Source: Picrophilus oshimae DSM 9789
Lineage (GTDB): Archaea > Thermoplasmatota > Thermoplasmata > Thermoplasmatales > Thermoplasmataceae
Length of the DNA stretch: 64,000 nucleotides
Assembly (NCBI RefSeq): GCF_900176435.1
Contig: NZ_FWYE01000003.1
Location: forward strand, 62,001-126,000
Reading direction: 5' to 3'
This document shows, piece by piece, positions 8,529 through 18,524 of this stretch. The notes beneath the pieces were generated by a model, which was given only the letters and a program-made list of their open reading frames with translations, did no database searches and had not been told where the DNA came from. How positions within the stretch are numbered: position 1 is the first letter of the stretch; each line of letters begins with the position of its first letter. The position numbers and the translations under genes are program-made.

Positions 8529-9351
8529 ATCTGGATGCACCTCCAAGCTTTATTATTATAAATGCAAACACAAGTATAATTATCAATAGTATTGTTGCGG
8601 CTGCGTATGCATACGGCGTCGTTGCAGGGGTTGTAAAGAATTCATAGACCAGTGTGTTCATTAAAGGTGGATAGTAGCCTATTAATACCAGTGGAAGTGC
8701 AAATATATTAAACTCGCTTACACCCCTTATCAAAAGCGCTATTGCTATATAAGGAGCAAGGTTTGGAAGCGTTATATAGATAAATCTCCTGAATGGACCT
8801 GCACCGTCAACGCTTGCAGCCTCGCTTATGGATGGAGGTATTCCGGAAAGACCGCCGTATAATATCAATGCAACAAGCGGTGTGTTTTTCCAGAAATCAG
8901 AAAACATTACAACACCAAGTTCTGAATAGTAATTTGAATACCAGTCCACCGGTTTTAATCCAAGGGAAACAAGAGTTGAATTGGCAAAGCCTCCAAGTGG
9001 ACTCAATATTAAAGAGAACACAAAGGCGGCAACCACAGTGGATATACCATATGGTATTATGAAAATTGTTGAGAATACCTTGTTTCCTTTAAGTGATTTT
9101 ATTAATATATTGGCTATGAGTATTGCAAAAAACAATTGAATGAAAAGTGCACCGATACTTACAATTAAAGTGTCACCTATTGCACCGGCAAGATCGCTTT
9201 TTATTATCCCCTGGTAATTGCTCAATGTGAAGTTACCATGAGATTTAAAGCTTAGATAAACAACTGACGCTGCCGGGAAAAATGAAAAAACAAGAACATA
9301 AACAAGTGCTGGTAGCACAAAGAGCAGGTACTTATACCGTCCAATCCTCAT
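8518..9351 (-). CDS. Sugar ABC transporter permease, MalF/UgpA type
   Basis: A 277-residue inner-membrane permease with six or so TM segments. It has an EAA loop at SEAASVDGAGPFRRFIYITLP and the family start pattern (an early TM then a periplasm-like loop). First gene of the operon: permease, permease, ATPase. It is divergent from the solute-binding protein at 9544, with 192 nt between the two starts, so the two promoters may share regulation. Confidence 0.9.
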   Translation of the reverse strand: MRIGRYKYLLFVLPALVYVLVFSFFPAASVVYLSFKSHGNFTLSNYQGIIKSDLAGAIGDTLIVSIGALFIQLFFAILIANILIKSLKGNKVFSTIFIIPYGISTVVAAFVFSLILSPLGGFANSTLVSLGLKPVDWYSNYYSELGVVMFSDFWKNTPLVALILYGGLSGIPPSISEAASVDGAGPFRRFIYITLPNLAPYIAIALLIRGVSEFNIFALPLVLIGYYPPLMNTLVYEFFTTPATTPYAYAAATILLIIILVFAFIIIKLGGASRYEK

Positions 9352-9543
9352 TTATATTACATAATTTTAAAACATTATAAATAGATTTCCATATTAATGA
9401 AATTTTAATTTATGAATAAATTTTATAGTTAACGAAACATTTATAAAATTATAATTTTACAAAATTTTTTCATTGAATATATATGATACAAATAATAGTA
9501 TATAAAAGAAAATTTTTTATATAATGATTCGATTAAAAATTAT
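9352..9543. promoter_or_regulatory. Divergent promoter region of sugar ABC transporter
   Basis: A very AT-rich spacer. On the plus strand a TATA-like TTTTTATATAATG (about 9513-9525) lies about 24 nt before the ATG at 9544, typical of a leaderless archaeal promoter. On the minus strand a TTTATAATG-like element lies about 30 nt before 9351. I see no convincing operator repeat. Confidence 0.5.
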
Positions 9544-10935
9544 ATGGCAAAAAATAAGATTATAGCAATAGTAGCCATAGTTATAGTAATAATTGTAATT
9601 GGCTCTGTTATCGCATATGAATATCCAAGGATAGCACCAAAGCCTGCACAGAAGTACGAGCTTGCCGTTTATCCGGGGCCGTCAGGTCCTGTTAATGCAG
9701 ATCATATACTTGGAGGCTGCGTTCTGGCAATAGCTGATACTGCACATTTATCATCAGCAAAGATGGCTGCAGAGGAGCAGTTCATGGCATACATGCTTTC
9801 ACCACCGGTTCAGTATGACTGCATGAAGGCAACAGGCTTTATACCAATAAGCAGCTCTGACATTTCAAATTACCATGTGCCTGATATATATTCAAGATCA
9901 AATGCAACAGTAACAATAGATTACTACACAAGCATATCAATAACAGATTACAAGGCCTTTACACAGAAGGCAATAAGCAACTTCGAGGGTCTTTATCCAA
10001 ACATAATTATAAAGCCAACTGACATAGCAGCAACAAGTATAGTTTCCACAGTTGAGGCCGATGTAAAGGCAGCATCAACAACACCGATAGTAATGAGCAT
10101 TGACAATCTCGACGTTGGAATACTTGCATATGGTGGATACCTTGTAAATCTTAAAAATGTTGTAAGTGAGGTAACACCATCGAACGTTATAACATCAATA
10201 GTAAAGCTTACAAACGATGAGGCAAACATATTTGGTGGCAGCGTCCCATTCATAACGCAGATAATAAACACACCACTGGTCTGGATAAACTACAGTGCAT
10301 TAAAGAGCGCAGGAATAACAAGCATGCCGGCAACATACAAGCAGATGCTTCAGGATGCAAAGATACTTTACAAGAAGTACGGCCGTGGCATGGTAAACAT
10401 GCAGGGTCATGGTGGTGCCAGCACCGCAACTGAGCTTTATCAGATACTGGTGCAGTTCGGTGGAAACCCGGTAGTTTTCAACAATACCGGTGATATCCAG
10501 GGTATGTACTGCCTTTACAATCTTAGCAAGTATTTCAGCCCTGAATATAAGACATCATACTGGGCAACATACAAGGGCCTTGCATCAAACAAGTATGCGG
10601 TTATGGATTACCAGTGGCCCGGCTCAGTCAATTTAACAGCACTTGGCATGAAGTACAATGCAACAGGCTCACATTCAATAGTAAACATATCATTACAGGC
10701 ACTTTCAGAGGGTGTCTTCATAAGGGACCCGGTGTCATGGATAAGCGAGTGGCAGGTTATAATGGATTCGGCCTTTGTCAAAATCATAGAGAGCGGTACA
10801 CCGCAGAACTATACAACAATAGCACATGTACTCTCAGACGCAAATGCACAGATGTACAGCTACCTCCAGTCACATTACAATAATACTGTTGCAAAAGAAT
10901 ACGAAAACGGATACTTCAAGCCAATAGTTGTTTAA
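9544..10935 (+). CDS. Extracellular solute-binding protein, family 1, with permuted segment order
   Basis: A 463-residue protein with an N-terminal signal anchor (about 5-25). Residues about 40-115 contain PGPSGPVNADHILGGCVLAI, SPPVQYDCMKATGFIPI and related stretches. In family 1 binding proteins this is the late hinge and C-lobe region. The usual mature N-terminus (TVTIDYYTS followed by FEGLYPNI) only begins near residue 122. The spot near the C-terminus where the relocated piece normally sits is shortened: after LGMKYNATGS it goes quickly to GVFIRDPV. The frame is intact, Thr/Asn/Ser-rich and full of N-glycosylation sequons, as for a secreted archaeal protein. Partner of the divergent permeases. 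It may be a functional rearrangement or a scrambled gene. Confidence 0.85.
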   Translation: MAKNKIIAIVAIVIVIIVIGSVIAYEYPRIAPKPAQKYELAVYPGPSGPVNADHILGGCVLAIADTAHLSSAKMAAEEQFMAYMLSPPVQYDCMKATGFIPISSSDISNYHVPDIYSRSNATVTIDYYTSISITDYKAFTQKAISNFEGLYPNIIIKPTDIAATSIVSTVEADVKAASTTPIVMSIDNLDVGILAYGGYLVNLKNVVSEVTPSNVITSIVKLTNDEANIFGGSVPFITQIINTPLVWINYSALKSAGITSMPATYKQMLQDAKILYKKYGRGMVNMQGHGGASTATELYQILVQFGGNPVVFNNTGDIQGMYCLYNLSKYFSPEYKTSYWATYKGLASNKYAVMDYQWPGSVNLTALGMKYNATGSHSIVNISLQALSEGVFIRDPVSWISEWQVIMDSAFVKIIESGTPQNYTTIAHVLSDANAQMYSYLQSHYNNTVAKEYENGYFKPIVV

Positions 10936-10949
10936 AATTATAATTATTT

Positions 10950-11738
10950 TTATAGTATCCTTTCAGGATGTGAATATATATTCATTCTATTTTTTCTTAC
11001 AAATGATATTAATGTAATGTTAAATGTTTCTGCAACATCTATTGCAAGGGATGATGGTGCAGATACAGAGCTTACTATGGATACACCGAACATCGAGGCT
11101 TTTTGAAGTATCTCAAAGCCAGCCCTGCCGCTTACCTGTAATATTGAATCCTCCATACGATATACATTTTTTAGAATCATCTTTCCTATGGTTTTATCAA
11201 CCGCGTTATGCCTGCCTATGTCCTCGCTTATTGATATCATATTTCCATTGAGATCAAACAGGGCCGCAGCGTGAATGCCCCCGGTGTATGAAAATATTTT
11301 CTGATTTTTCATCATCTTATCCGGAAGACCCAGTATAATGCTGTGATCCGTCCTTGATTGTGATCTAACAATTCCATGGCTCTTTATAAACACGTTTTCT
11401 ATATCTGTTTTTCCACATACACCACAGCTTGAATTTACATAGAAATTCCTGTTTTTTAATAAATCCTCATTAAATGATTCAACTGAAACACAAACATTGT
11501 TTTCTGATCTCTTTGATACCTTAATTATTTTATCAGGTTCGATTATTCCCTCGTTTACAAGGAAGCCTGTGGCAAGGGCCTCATCATCAACAGGTGTTCT
11601 CATGATAATCGATACATTATAAATTCTGTTCTCATTCTCTATTGAGATCTGCAATGGCTCTTCCACCGTAACATTATCTGTGATGAATTTCCTGTCCCTG
11701 CCTATTATAACAGCATTTTTTGATATATATGGCATCAT
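10950..11738 (-). CDS. fdhD: Formate dehydrogenase accessory sulfurtransferase
   Basis: A 262-residue protein. FdhD passes sulfur to the Mo-bis-MGD cofactor of formate dehydrogenase. Visible are the active-site pair SSCGVCG (about 105-111), the YTGGIHAAALFD region, EDIGRHNAVDK, and SGRAGFEILQKA, all typical of FdhD. It is the third gene of fdhA-DUF1641-fdhD; its start overlaps the DUF1641 stop as ATGA. Confidence 0.95.
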   Translation of the reverse strand: MMPYISKNAVIIGRDRKFITDNVTVEEPLQISIENENRIYNVSIIMRTPVDDEALATGFLVNEGIIEPDKIIKVSKRSENNVCVSVESFNEDLLKNRNFYVNSSCGVCGKTDIENVFIKSHGIVRSQSRTDHSIILGLPDKMMKNQKIFSYTGGIHAAALFDLNGNMISISEDIGRHNAVDKTIGKMILKNVYRMEDSILQVSGRAGFEILQKASMFGVSIVSSVSAPSSLAIDVAETFNITLISFVRKNRMNIYSHPERIL

Positions 11739-12136
11739 TTAAAGAACCCTGACAGCATCTTTAATATTATTGCAACGGCCCTCCCGGCATCAGGATCTGT
11801 GTTTATCAAATGTATCAGCTCGGCAATTCCGTACCTTTCGTCATTCATTGAGTTGAATATTTCAGTTATGCTTCTTGCAGCATTGAATAATCTTTCACTG
11901 TCTATGTTTGCAAGCACGTAAATTATATTTGCAATGTTTGCAGCCATGTTCTTCGAGCCCGGTTTATTAAGCTGATCAGATATCACATCAAAAATGTATT
12001 TGTAATTATTTGAAATGCCCTTTATAAGATCAAGTATTCCGGACTCATCAAGAGATCTTATTGTTTCCATAAGATCTTTAATATTATTTATTTCCTCATT
12101 GGTTTTTTCCACATTATAATTTATAGGTTTTGCCAT
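11735..12136 (-). CDS. DUF1641 family protein, formate dehydrogenase associated
   Basis: A 133-residue, mostly helical acidic protein that starts MAKPINYNVEKTNEE. The segment SGILDLIKGI and the C-terminal LINTDPDAGRAVAIILKML fit DUF1641, a small family often found next to formate dehydrogenase alpha subunits. Its biochemical role is unknown. It begins directly after the fdhA stop (TAAATG) and overlaps fdhD, so the three are one translation-coupled operon. Confidence 0.8.
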   Translation of the reverse strand: MAKPINYNVEKTNEEINNIKDLMETIRSLDESGILDLIKGISNNYKYIFDVISDQLNKPGSKNMAANIANIIYVLANIDSERLFNAARSITEIFNSMNDERYGIAELIHLINTDPDAGRAVAIILKMLSGFFK

Positions 12137-15067
12137 TTAATCACCCGTTATCTTCTTATAATCAGCACGCTTCCATTTCATCTCAATATTAATACCAATC
12201 TGTGGAACCGGAGTCCCAAATCTGGGATTTGTTTTTGGCAGCGGAGACCCACCATTATCCTTTAATTTTTTAATCCTTACAGGCAGTTCCTTGTAGGCAG
12301 GCGTGTCTGAATCAGGATCTCTGTTATAAGATGTTAAAAGGTTTATTCCGTTATCGCTTGATGCAGCGTTCATTGGCATGTAAAGCTCCTTACCCTTAAC
12401 ACGATCCGTTACAAGGGCCCTGACCTTTATGCTGCCATATCTGGATGTTACCCTAACAAAATCCCCTGTTTTTATATTATATTCGTCTGCAAGCTCAGGC
12501 GATATTTCAAGGAATGTATCCGGGGCCTTGTCCCTTATTCCAGGCGTCTTAAAGGTTTCATTGCCCTCATGGAAGTGCTCAAGCATCCTTCCGTTGTTTA
12601 GATGCAGTGGATAATCATCATCCTCCATTATTGGCGGTCTGTACTTTAAGATATACAATCTTGCCCTTCCATCAGGGAAATTAAATCCATCCTTATAAAG
12701 ATATTTTGATGAGTCTCCATTCTCATATGTCGGCCACTGCATGCTGTTAAAACCCTCAAGTCTTGAATATGAAACGCCGCTGAATATTGGGCATAGTGAT
12801 GCAGCCTCGTCCATAATGTCTGATGGGCTTTTATAATTCCAGTTATATCCAAGCCTTCTTGCAATATCCTGTATTATCTCCCAGTCAGGTCTTGTTTCAG
12901 CGTATGGTTCCATAACTTTGTATATTCTCTGTATTCTCCTTTCTGTATTTACATATGTGCCCTCTTTTTCAAGGCTCACGCATGATGGCAGAACGACATT
13001 GGCATACCTTGCGGTTTCAGAGAAGAATACATCCTGCACTATCAAAAATTCCAGCTTTTCAAGTGATTTGTTTATCATGTTTGTATCAGGACCTGTTTCG
13101 GCAAGCTCCTGTCCAATGATATACATGGCCTTTATTTTATCGTTGTCTATGTTTTCTATGCACGAAACGTTGTCTATTCCAGGATTCATTGGTAACTTTG
13201 TGTTCCATGCCTTTTCAAATTTCTTTATTGCATTCTTATCATTTATTGGCTGGTATCCTGGAAGGTATGTCGGCATGGCACCAAAGTCGCTGGCACCCTG
13301 AACATTGTTGTGCCCCCTTAGTGGATATGCACCGGTACCTGGCCTGCCATAATTTCCAGTTATTAAAAGAAGATTTGATATCGCTGTTGATACATCTGAA
13401 CCTGCAGAGTGCTGTGTTACTCCCATGGCCCATAGTATGCACATGCTTTTTACACTGTGTATCATACTTGCAACCTTTATTATCTCATTTTTGTCTATTC
13501 CGGTTATTTTCTCGGCATTTTCAAGTGTAAAATTATCAAGGCTTTTATAATATTCGTCAAAGTTGTTTACCCTTTCCTCTATAAATTTTTTGTCATGCCA
13601 GTTGTTATCTATTATATATTTTGTAATTGCAGACAGTAAAAATAGATCAGTGCCCGGCCTTGGGTGCAAAAATAGATCAGCCCTCTGTGCCATCTCATTC
13701 CTTCTCAGGTCTATAACTATCAGCCTTTGATTGTTTAATTTATGTGCCCTTTTTATTCTTGTTGCTATTACAGGATGTGATTCGGCTGTGTTTGCACCAA
13801 CTATCATTACAAGCTCAGAGTTATATATGTCATCTATTGATCCGGCATCACCGCCATAGCCAACTGTTCTCCAGAGACCCGTCGTTGCCGGTGCCTGGCA
13901 GAATCTTGATGAGTTATCTACATTGTTTGTTTTGAATATCTGCCTTGCCATCTTTTGAATTAAGTAGGCCTCCTCGTTTGTGCCCTTTGAGGATGCTATG
14001 AACATTATACTGTCACCGCCGTATTTATCTGAAATTCTTTTTAAACCTGCTGCAGCAAAATCAAGCGCCTCATCCCAGGACACCTCGACAAATTTATTGT
14101 TCTTCCTGATCAATGGTCTTTTTAATCTATCATCGGAATTTACAAAACCCCAGCCGAATTTTCCCTTTATGCATGTGGATATACCATTTGCAGGGGACTC
14201 TATTTCAGGCTGAACCTTTAATATCTTTCTGCCCTTGGTCCACATTGTAAATGAGCAGCCGACACCGCAGTATGTGCACACTGTCTTTGTCTTTTTTATC
14301 TGTTCGTTTCTCATCCTTGCCTCTATATTACTTATCTCCATGATTGGTCTTATTGTTAATTGATCTTCAAGATTCTTTCCAAAGTCTATCAATGATTCCT
14401 TGGCCTTTCTTGTAAGTGATGTAAAATATCCAGCCTCCTCAAGCATGGATTTTTCCATCAATGCATTTACCGGACAGACAGTTACACAGTGACCACATGA
14501 TACACAGGATGATTCGTTTATCATTTTGCCATCATCCCAGACAACCCTGGGTCTTTCAAGTGTCCAGTCTATGTGAATTGTCTCATTTACCTCAACGTCC
14601 TGGCATGCCTCAACACATCTGCCGCATAGGATGCATTCATTTGGATCGTACCTGTAAAATGGATTTGAATCATCAATTTCATATGGCTTCTTTTCATACT
14701 TATATTTCTGTCTCTCAAGACCGGATGAATCCACGGCGTTATGAAGTGCGCAGTCGCCGTTGTTATTTTCGCAAACTGTGCAATGCAGGTTATGCTCTCT
14801 TAAAAGCCTGTTTATTGCCTCGATCTGGGCATTTTTTACATCGTTGTTTTTATATTCTATATTCATATTATCTTCTGCAATTGTTGAACATGACCTTACA
14901 AGCCTTCCATTAACGCTTACAATGCATGTATCGCATGATTGCAATGGACCAAGTGCAGGATTATAACATACATGAGGTATATCTATGCCAGCCTTAATGA
15001 AAACATTTAACAATGTATCGCCTTCCAAAAAATTATACCTGTTTTTTTCTATCGTTAAGGTGCCCAT
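12137..15067 (-). CDS. fdhA: Formate dehydrogenase alpha subunit, molybdopterin and multi Fe-S
   Basis: A 976-residue enzyme that oxidises formate to CO2. Order of domains: N-terminal [2Fe-2S] ferredoxin domain (CYNPALGPLQSCDTC), His-Cys [4Fe-4S] segment (HCTVCENNNGDC), two ferredoxin clusters (CILCGRCVEAC and CVSCGHCVTVCP), then the catalytic [4Fe-4S] (CTYCGVGC) and Mo-bis-MGD domains. The catalytic ligand appears to be cysteine in SSRFCQAP, not selenocysteine. No separate NADH-binding subunit is nearby, so the electron acceptor is unknown. There is no twin-arginine signal, so it acts in the cytoplasm. A TATA element about 25 nt upstream suggests a leaderless mRNA. Confidence 0.93.
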   Translation of the reverse strand: MGTLTIEKNRYNFLEGDTLLNVFIKAGIDIPHVCYNPALGPLQSCDTCIVSVNGRLVRSCSTIAEDNMNIEYKNNDVKNAQIEAINRLLREHNLHCTVCENNNGDCALHNAVDSSGLERQKYKYEKKPYEIDDSNPFYRYDPNECILCGRCVEACQDVEVNETIHIDWTLERPRVVWDDGKMINESSCVSCGHCVTVCPVNALMEKSMLEEAGYFTSLTRKAKESLIDFGKNLEDQLTIRPIMEISNIEARMRNEQIKKTKTVCTYCGVGCSFTMWTKGRKILKVQPEIESPANGISTCIKGKFGWGFVNSDDRLKRPLIRKNNKFVEVSWDEALDFAAAGLKRISDKYGGDSIMFIASSKGTNEEAYLIQKMARQIFKTNNVDNSSRFCQAPATTGLWRTVGYGGDAGSIDDIYNSELVMIVGANTAESHPVIATRIKRAHKLNNQRLIVIDLRRNEMAQRADLFLHPRPGTDLFLLSAITKYIIDNNWHDKKFIEERVNNFDEYYKSLDNFTLENAEKITGIDKNEIIKVASMIHSVKSMCILWAMGVTQHSAGSDVSTAISNLLLITGNYGRPGTGAYPLRGHNNVQGASDFGAMPTYLPGYQPINDKNAIKKFEKAWNTKLPMNPGIDNVSCIENIDNDKIKAMYIIGQELAETGPDTNMINKSLEKLEFLIVQDVFFSETARYANVVLPSCVSLEKEGTYVNTERRIQRIYKVMEPYAETRPDWEIIQDIARRLGYNWNYKSPSDIMDEAASLCPIFSGVSYSRLEGFNSMQWPTYENGDSSKYLYKDGFNFPDGRARLYILKYRPPIMEDDDYPLHLNNGRMLEHFHEGNETFKTPGIRDKAPDTFLEISPELADEYNIKTGDFVRVTSRYGSIKVRALVTDRVKGKELYMPMNAASSDNGINLLTSYNRDPDSDTPAYKELPVRIKKLKDNGGSPLPKTNPRFGTPVPQIGINIEMKWKRADYKKITGD

Positions 15068-15178
15068 ACATTTAAAAATTTTTAATTATATATCATGTTT
15101 TCCATTGTTATATAATTTTTTAATACCATTGCTTAAATAAAAAACAAGATTTATATTGTTTCTATTATTACCGTGTTA

Positions 15179-16327
15179 ATGAGTGTCTTAAAATGCCCGG
15201 TATGCGGGAACGAATATGATATAAACAGAAGCAATTATCTCTGCGATAAATGCGGAAACATACTTGAGGTAATTCATGAAAATGATTTTGTAAAAGAAAA
15301 TTTTAAGGGTGTCTGGAGGTACAAAAGCATTATACATCCGGGCATAGATAAAAGGCTAATTGTTACAAGGGGTGAGGGCAATACCTTTGTGTACGGTCAT
15401 GAAAATATATCATCATATTCAGGAATAAAAAATATAAAACTGAAGCATGAGGGTGAAAATCCAACAGGTTCATTTAAGGATCGTGGCATGACAGTTGCAG
15501 TATCCGAGGCCATGAGGCTCGGATATAAAAAGACCCTATGCGCATCAACCGGAAATACATCCGCATCTGCTGCAAGCTATTCTGCAATGGCAGGCATTGA
15601 AAACTTCGTCCTGATACCAGATGGTAAAATAGCGGTAAACAAGCTTGCCCAGGCCTACGTTTATGGTTCAAAAATAATAAAGGTTCCTGGCAATTTCGAC
15701 GATGCAATGGGGAAGCTAATGAACATAATATCTAAAAATAATAATTTTTATGTTTTAAATTCAATAAATCCCTGGCGTGTTGAGGGTCAAAAAACCATTG
15801 CCTTTGAGATACTTGAGGAAAATGAACCGGACTTTATAGCACTACCTGCAGGAAACCTTGGAAACACAACGGCAATAGGCAAGGCAATAAAGGAATTTCA
15901 CGATCTTGGTTTAATAAAAAAGATACCAAGAATCGTTTCAGTTCAGGCCGAGGGTGCAAGCCCATTCTATAATCTTGTGAATAACCATGAGGATAGTCTT
16001 AATCCGGTAAATCCTGAAACAATTGCATCGGCAATAAGAATAGGAAACCCTGTCAACTGGAAAAAGGCATTAAAATACATAAAATTCACAAACGGTATAG
16101 TCGAGAAGGTTACAGATGACGAGATACTAAATGCAAAAAGAATTATAGACAGATCAGGAATAGGTTGTGAAACGGCCTCTGCCGCATCACTTGCAGGTGT
16201 AAAAAAGCTCTCAGATGCAGGTATAATAGACAGAAACGATGAGGTTTTTTGTATATTAACCGGAAACGTTTTAAAGGATATACATATAGAAAATATAAAT
16301 TTCATGGATATTAATATTTTATCTTAA
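15179..16327 (+). CDS. thrC: Threonine synthase
   Basis: A 382-residue PLP enzyme converting O-phosphohomoserine to threonine. An N-terminal zinc-ribbon-like motif (CPVCG, CDKCG) is followed by the PLP lysine in NPTGSFKDRGM, the phosphate loop region PAGNLGNTTAIGKA, and STGNTSASAASYSA. The start is placed at ATG 15179, about 26 nt after a TATATT box; a GTG two codons earlier is possible. Its 3' end overlaps the convergent MarR gene by 9 nt. Confidence 0.93.
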   Translation: MSVLKCPVCGNEYDINRSNYLCDKCGNILEVIHENDFVKENFKGVWRYKSIIHPGIDKRLIVTRGEGNTFVYGHENISSYSGIKNIKLKHEGENPTGSFKDRGMTVAVSEAMRLGYKKTLCASTGNTSASAASYSAMAGIENFVLIPDGKIAVNKLAQAYVYGSKIIKVPGNFDDAMGKLMNIISKNNNFYVLNSINPWRVEGQKTIAFEILEENEPDFIALPAGNLGNTTAIGKAIKEFHDLGLIKKIPRIVSVQAEGASPFYNLVNNHEDSLNPVNPETIASAIRIGNPVNWKKALKYIKFTNGIVEKVTDDEILNAKRIIDRSGIGCETASAASLAGVKKLSDAGIIDRNDEVFCILTGNVLKDIHIENINFMDINILS

Positions 16328-16726
16328 CTTTATCTTATTAAGCATTTCATAGAATTCAACAAGCTCCTCATTGCTCATATCTGAAAACGTGTAATCCAAA
16401 AGATATTTTAAATCCTTTCTTATTTTATGCACTGCCATCCTTCCATTTTCAGTTAATTCAATGTTTATAATTCTTCTGTCATGCTCGTATCTCTTTCTTT
16501 CTATGTATCCTGCCTTTTCAAGCCTGTCTGCTATATCCGTGACCCAGCCAGGTGCAAGGTTTAGCCTTTCAGCGATCTTTGACATTGAATCATTACCGGA
16601 TTTTATTGCTATTAAAACCTTATAATCGGTTAAATTTATATTATATCGTAATAAAATATTATTTAATGAATTCTTAATATTATTTATTATTTCCTCAAGC
16701 CTCTGCCAGATAGTGTCCGTGTCCAT
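16319..16726 (-). CDS. MarR family transcription regulator
   Basis: A 135-residue winged-helix protein. The helix-turn-helix region MSKIAERLNLAPGWVTDIADRLEKAGYIERKR and the wing DRRIINIELTENG are typical of MarR. It begins 2 nt after the end of the exporter gene at 16729 in the same direction, so it probably controls that exporter and itself. Confidence 0.88.
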   Translation of the reverse strand: MDTDTIWQRLEEIINNIKNSLNNILLRYNINLTDYKVLIAIKSGNDSMSKIAERLNLAPGWVTDIADRLEKAGYIERKRYEHDRRIINIELTENGRMAVHKIRKDLKYLLDYTFSDMSNEELVEFYEMLNKIKLR

Positions 16727-16728
16727 GG

Positions 16729-18435
16729 TTACTTCTTTAGTTTATCATACTTTATTAAGTTTACATTCTTTGACTTGCTGCCTGTTCTGAGATTCAAAGG
16801 CGATCTAAACAGTGATAATAGAACTGCTATTATGGTTATTATAAATGCTATTATGAAGACATCGTGCAGTGACCTCATGAATGCCGGCGCAAAGATACCA
16901 GGGAACCATGATCTTGCCGTTATTGTTGCTATTGCGCTTGATGGCACAGATGAAACAATGGATGTTGGCAGCACTGACAATATAACCTTAACAGGATTTA
17001 TACCAAGAAAGGCGCCGAAGATTGCATCAGTCGGTGGCAGTGATGCCATGTACGGCGCAAGCTTTGATGCACCTGCGGAGTTAAGTGCTGTTGTTATTGT
17101 GTGGGGTAATATTGATGTTAAGCCAAGTATTAATATCGTGAAGAATATGCCCATGCTTGCGGTGTTACCAACATTTCTCATTGTGTTAAGCATACCTGAT
17201 GCAGAACCCCTTGTCTCTGCCGGTACTGATGACATGACCGCGGACGTGTTTGGTGCCGTGAACATTCCCATGCCAGAGCCAAACATGAATAGTAAAAGTG
17301 CCATGTATATGTAATTGAAATCATATGGTAATAGCACCATTAGTATTAGTGCCATTGCTGAAACAGTTAATCCAAGCGTTGCTATCCCCCTTGGGCCATA
17401 TCTGTCAGATAATCTGCCGCTTATCGGTCCAAAGATTCCCATGGCAAGCGTCATTGGCAGCATGAATATACCTGCCCAGAAAGGAGCGCTTGCATATGAG
17501 TATCCATGTATCGGTAACCATATTGCCTGGAATAATAATATTATCATGAACATTAAACCCATCATGCCCATACCGGATATCATTCCGGAGAGGCTGCCTG
17601 CAGTGAATGCCCTTATCTTAAACAGTTCAAGTCTGAACATTGGGTTCTCCATTCTTCTCTCAACGAATGGGAACGCTATTAAAAGCGCTGCACCTACTGT
17701 CAATGCGGCTATTACATATGGATCAGACCAGCCACTTGAGTATGATTTGTATGGAACTATTCCATATGTTATGCCTATTAAAAGTATGATAAGCCCTGCA
17801 GCAAACAGTATGTTTCCTGGAATGTCTATCTTCTGCTTTATCCTTGGCGATGTTTCCTTTAATTTTAGGAATGACCAGACAGTTCCAAGTATTCCGACAG
17901 GCACACTGACAAGGAAGACATATCTCCAGTTTATTGCTGAAAGAACGCCGCCGATTAATATACCAAGGCTCATGCCTGCAGTGCCTGCTATTGCATTTAT
18001 GCCGAGTGCAAAGCCCCTCTCCTTTGCCGGGAAGTTATCCGTTATAATTGCATAGCTGTTTGCCATTAGAAATGAGCCGCCAACGGCCTGAACAACCCTG
18101 AATAATATTAATTCAAGTGCGCCGGTATCGCCCTTCCCTGGAGTTAAATAAAGCAGTATTGATCCTAATGTAAATATTGCAAAACCAAAGTTAAAGAATC
18201 TGACACGGCCAAGCATATCACTTAACCTTCCAATTGTAACAAGTATAACAGATGTCACAATCATATAGCCCATGAGTATCCATAGTAGATATGCAAAGGC
18301 GCCGTGCTGGAAAGGATTTAAATCTATGCCCCTGAATATTGGTGGAAGTGAAATTATCAATATGCTTGCATTGATCGTGGCCATCAATACGCCTATTGTA
18401 GTATTTGATAGGGCCACCCACTTTTCCTGAACCAT
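16729..18435 (-). CDS. MFS drug exporter, DHA2 (EmrB/QacA) type, 14 TM
   Basis: A 568-residue membrane protein with about 14 hydrophobic segments. The MFS loop 2-3 motif appears as GRLSDMLGRVR and the antiporter TM5 motif as GTAGMSLGILIGGVL. Likely a proton-driven exporter of toxic organic compounds. It is followed by a MarR regulator, an arrangement common for exporters. It has a clear paralogue at 54535 (both start with a KWVALSNTTIG segment). Confidence 0.88.
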   Translation of the reverse strand: MVQEKWVALSNTTIGVLMATINASILIISLPPIFRGIDLNPFQHGAFAYLLWILMGYMIVTSVILVTIGRLSDMLGRVRFFNFGFAIFTLGSILLYLTPGKGDTGALELILFRVVQAVGGSFLMANSYAIITDNFPAKERGFALGINAIAGTAGMSLGILIGGVLSAINWRYVFLVSVPVGILGTVWSFLKLKETSPRIKQKIDIPGNILFAAGLIILLIGITYGIVPYKSYSSGWSDPYVIAALTVGAALLIAFPFVERRMENPMFRLELFKIRAFTAGSLSGMISGMGMMGLMFMIILLFQAIWLPIHGYSYASAPFWAGIFMLPMTLAMGIFGPISGRLSDRYGPRGIATLGLTVSAMALILMVLLPYDFNYIYMALLLFMFGSGMGMFTAPNTSAVMSSVPAETRGSASGMLNTMRNVGNTASMGIFFTILILGLTSILPHTITTALNSAGASKLAPYMASLPPTDAIFGAFLGINPVKVILSVLPTSIVSSVPSSAIATITARSWFPGIFAPAFMRSLHDVFIIAFIITIIAVLLSLFRSPLNLRTGSKSKNVNLIKYDKLKK

Positions 18436-18524
18436 GGTTTTGTAATATATTTAATCAATATAAAGGTTTTGTAACTCAAACATTTATAGCTAAAGTAATA
18501 TTGGAGATTATATAAAAATAATTT

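Noticed and set aside
16775-18055. Two long plus-strand frames
   Set aside because: Antisense to the 14-TM exporter; mirror frames of a hydrophobic protein, no independent support.
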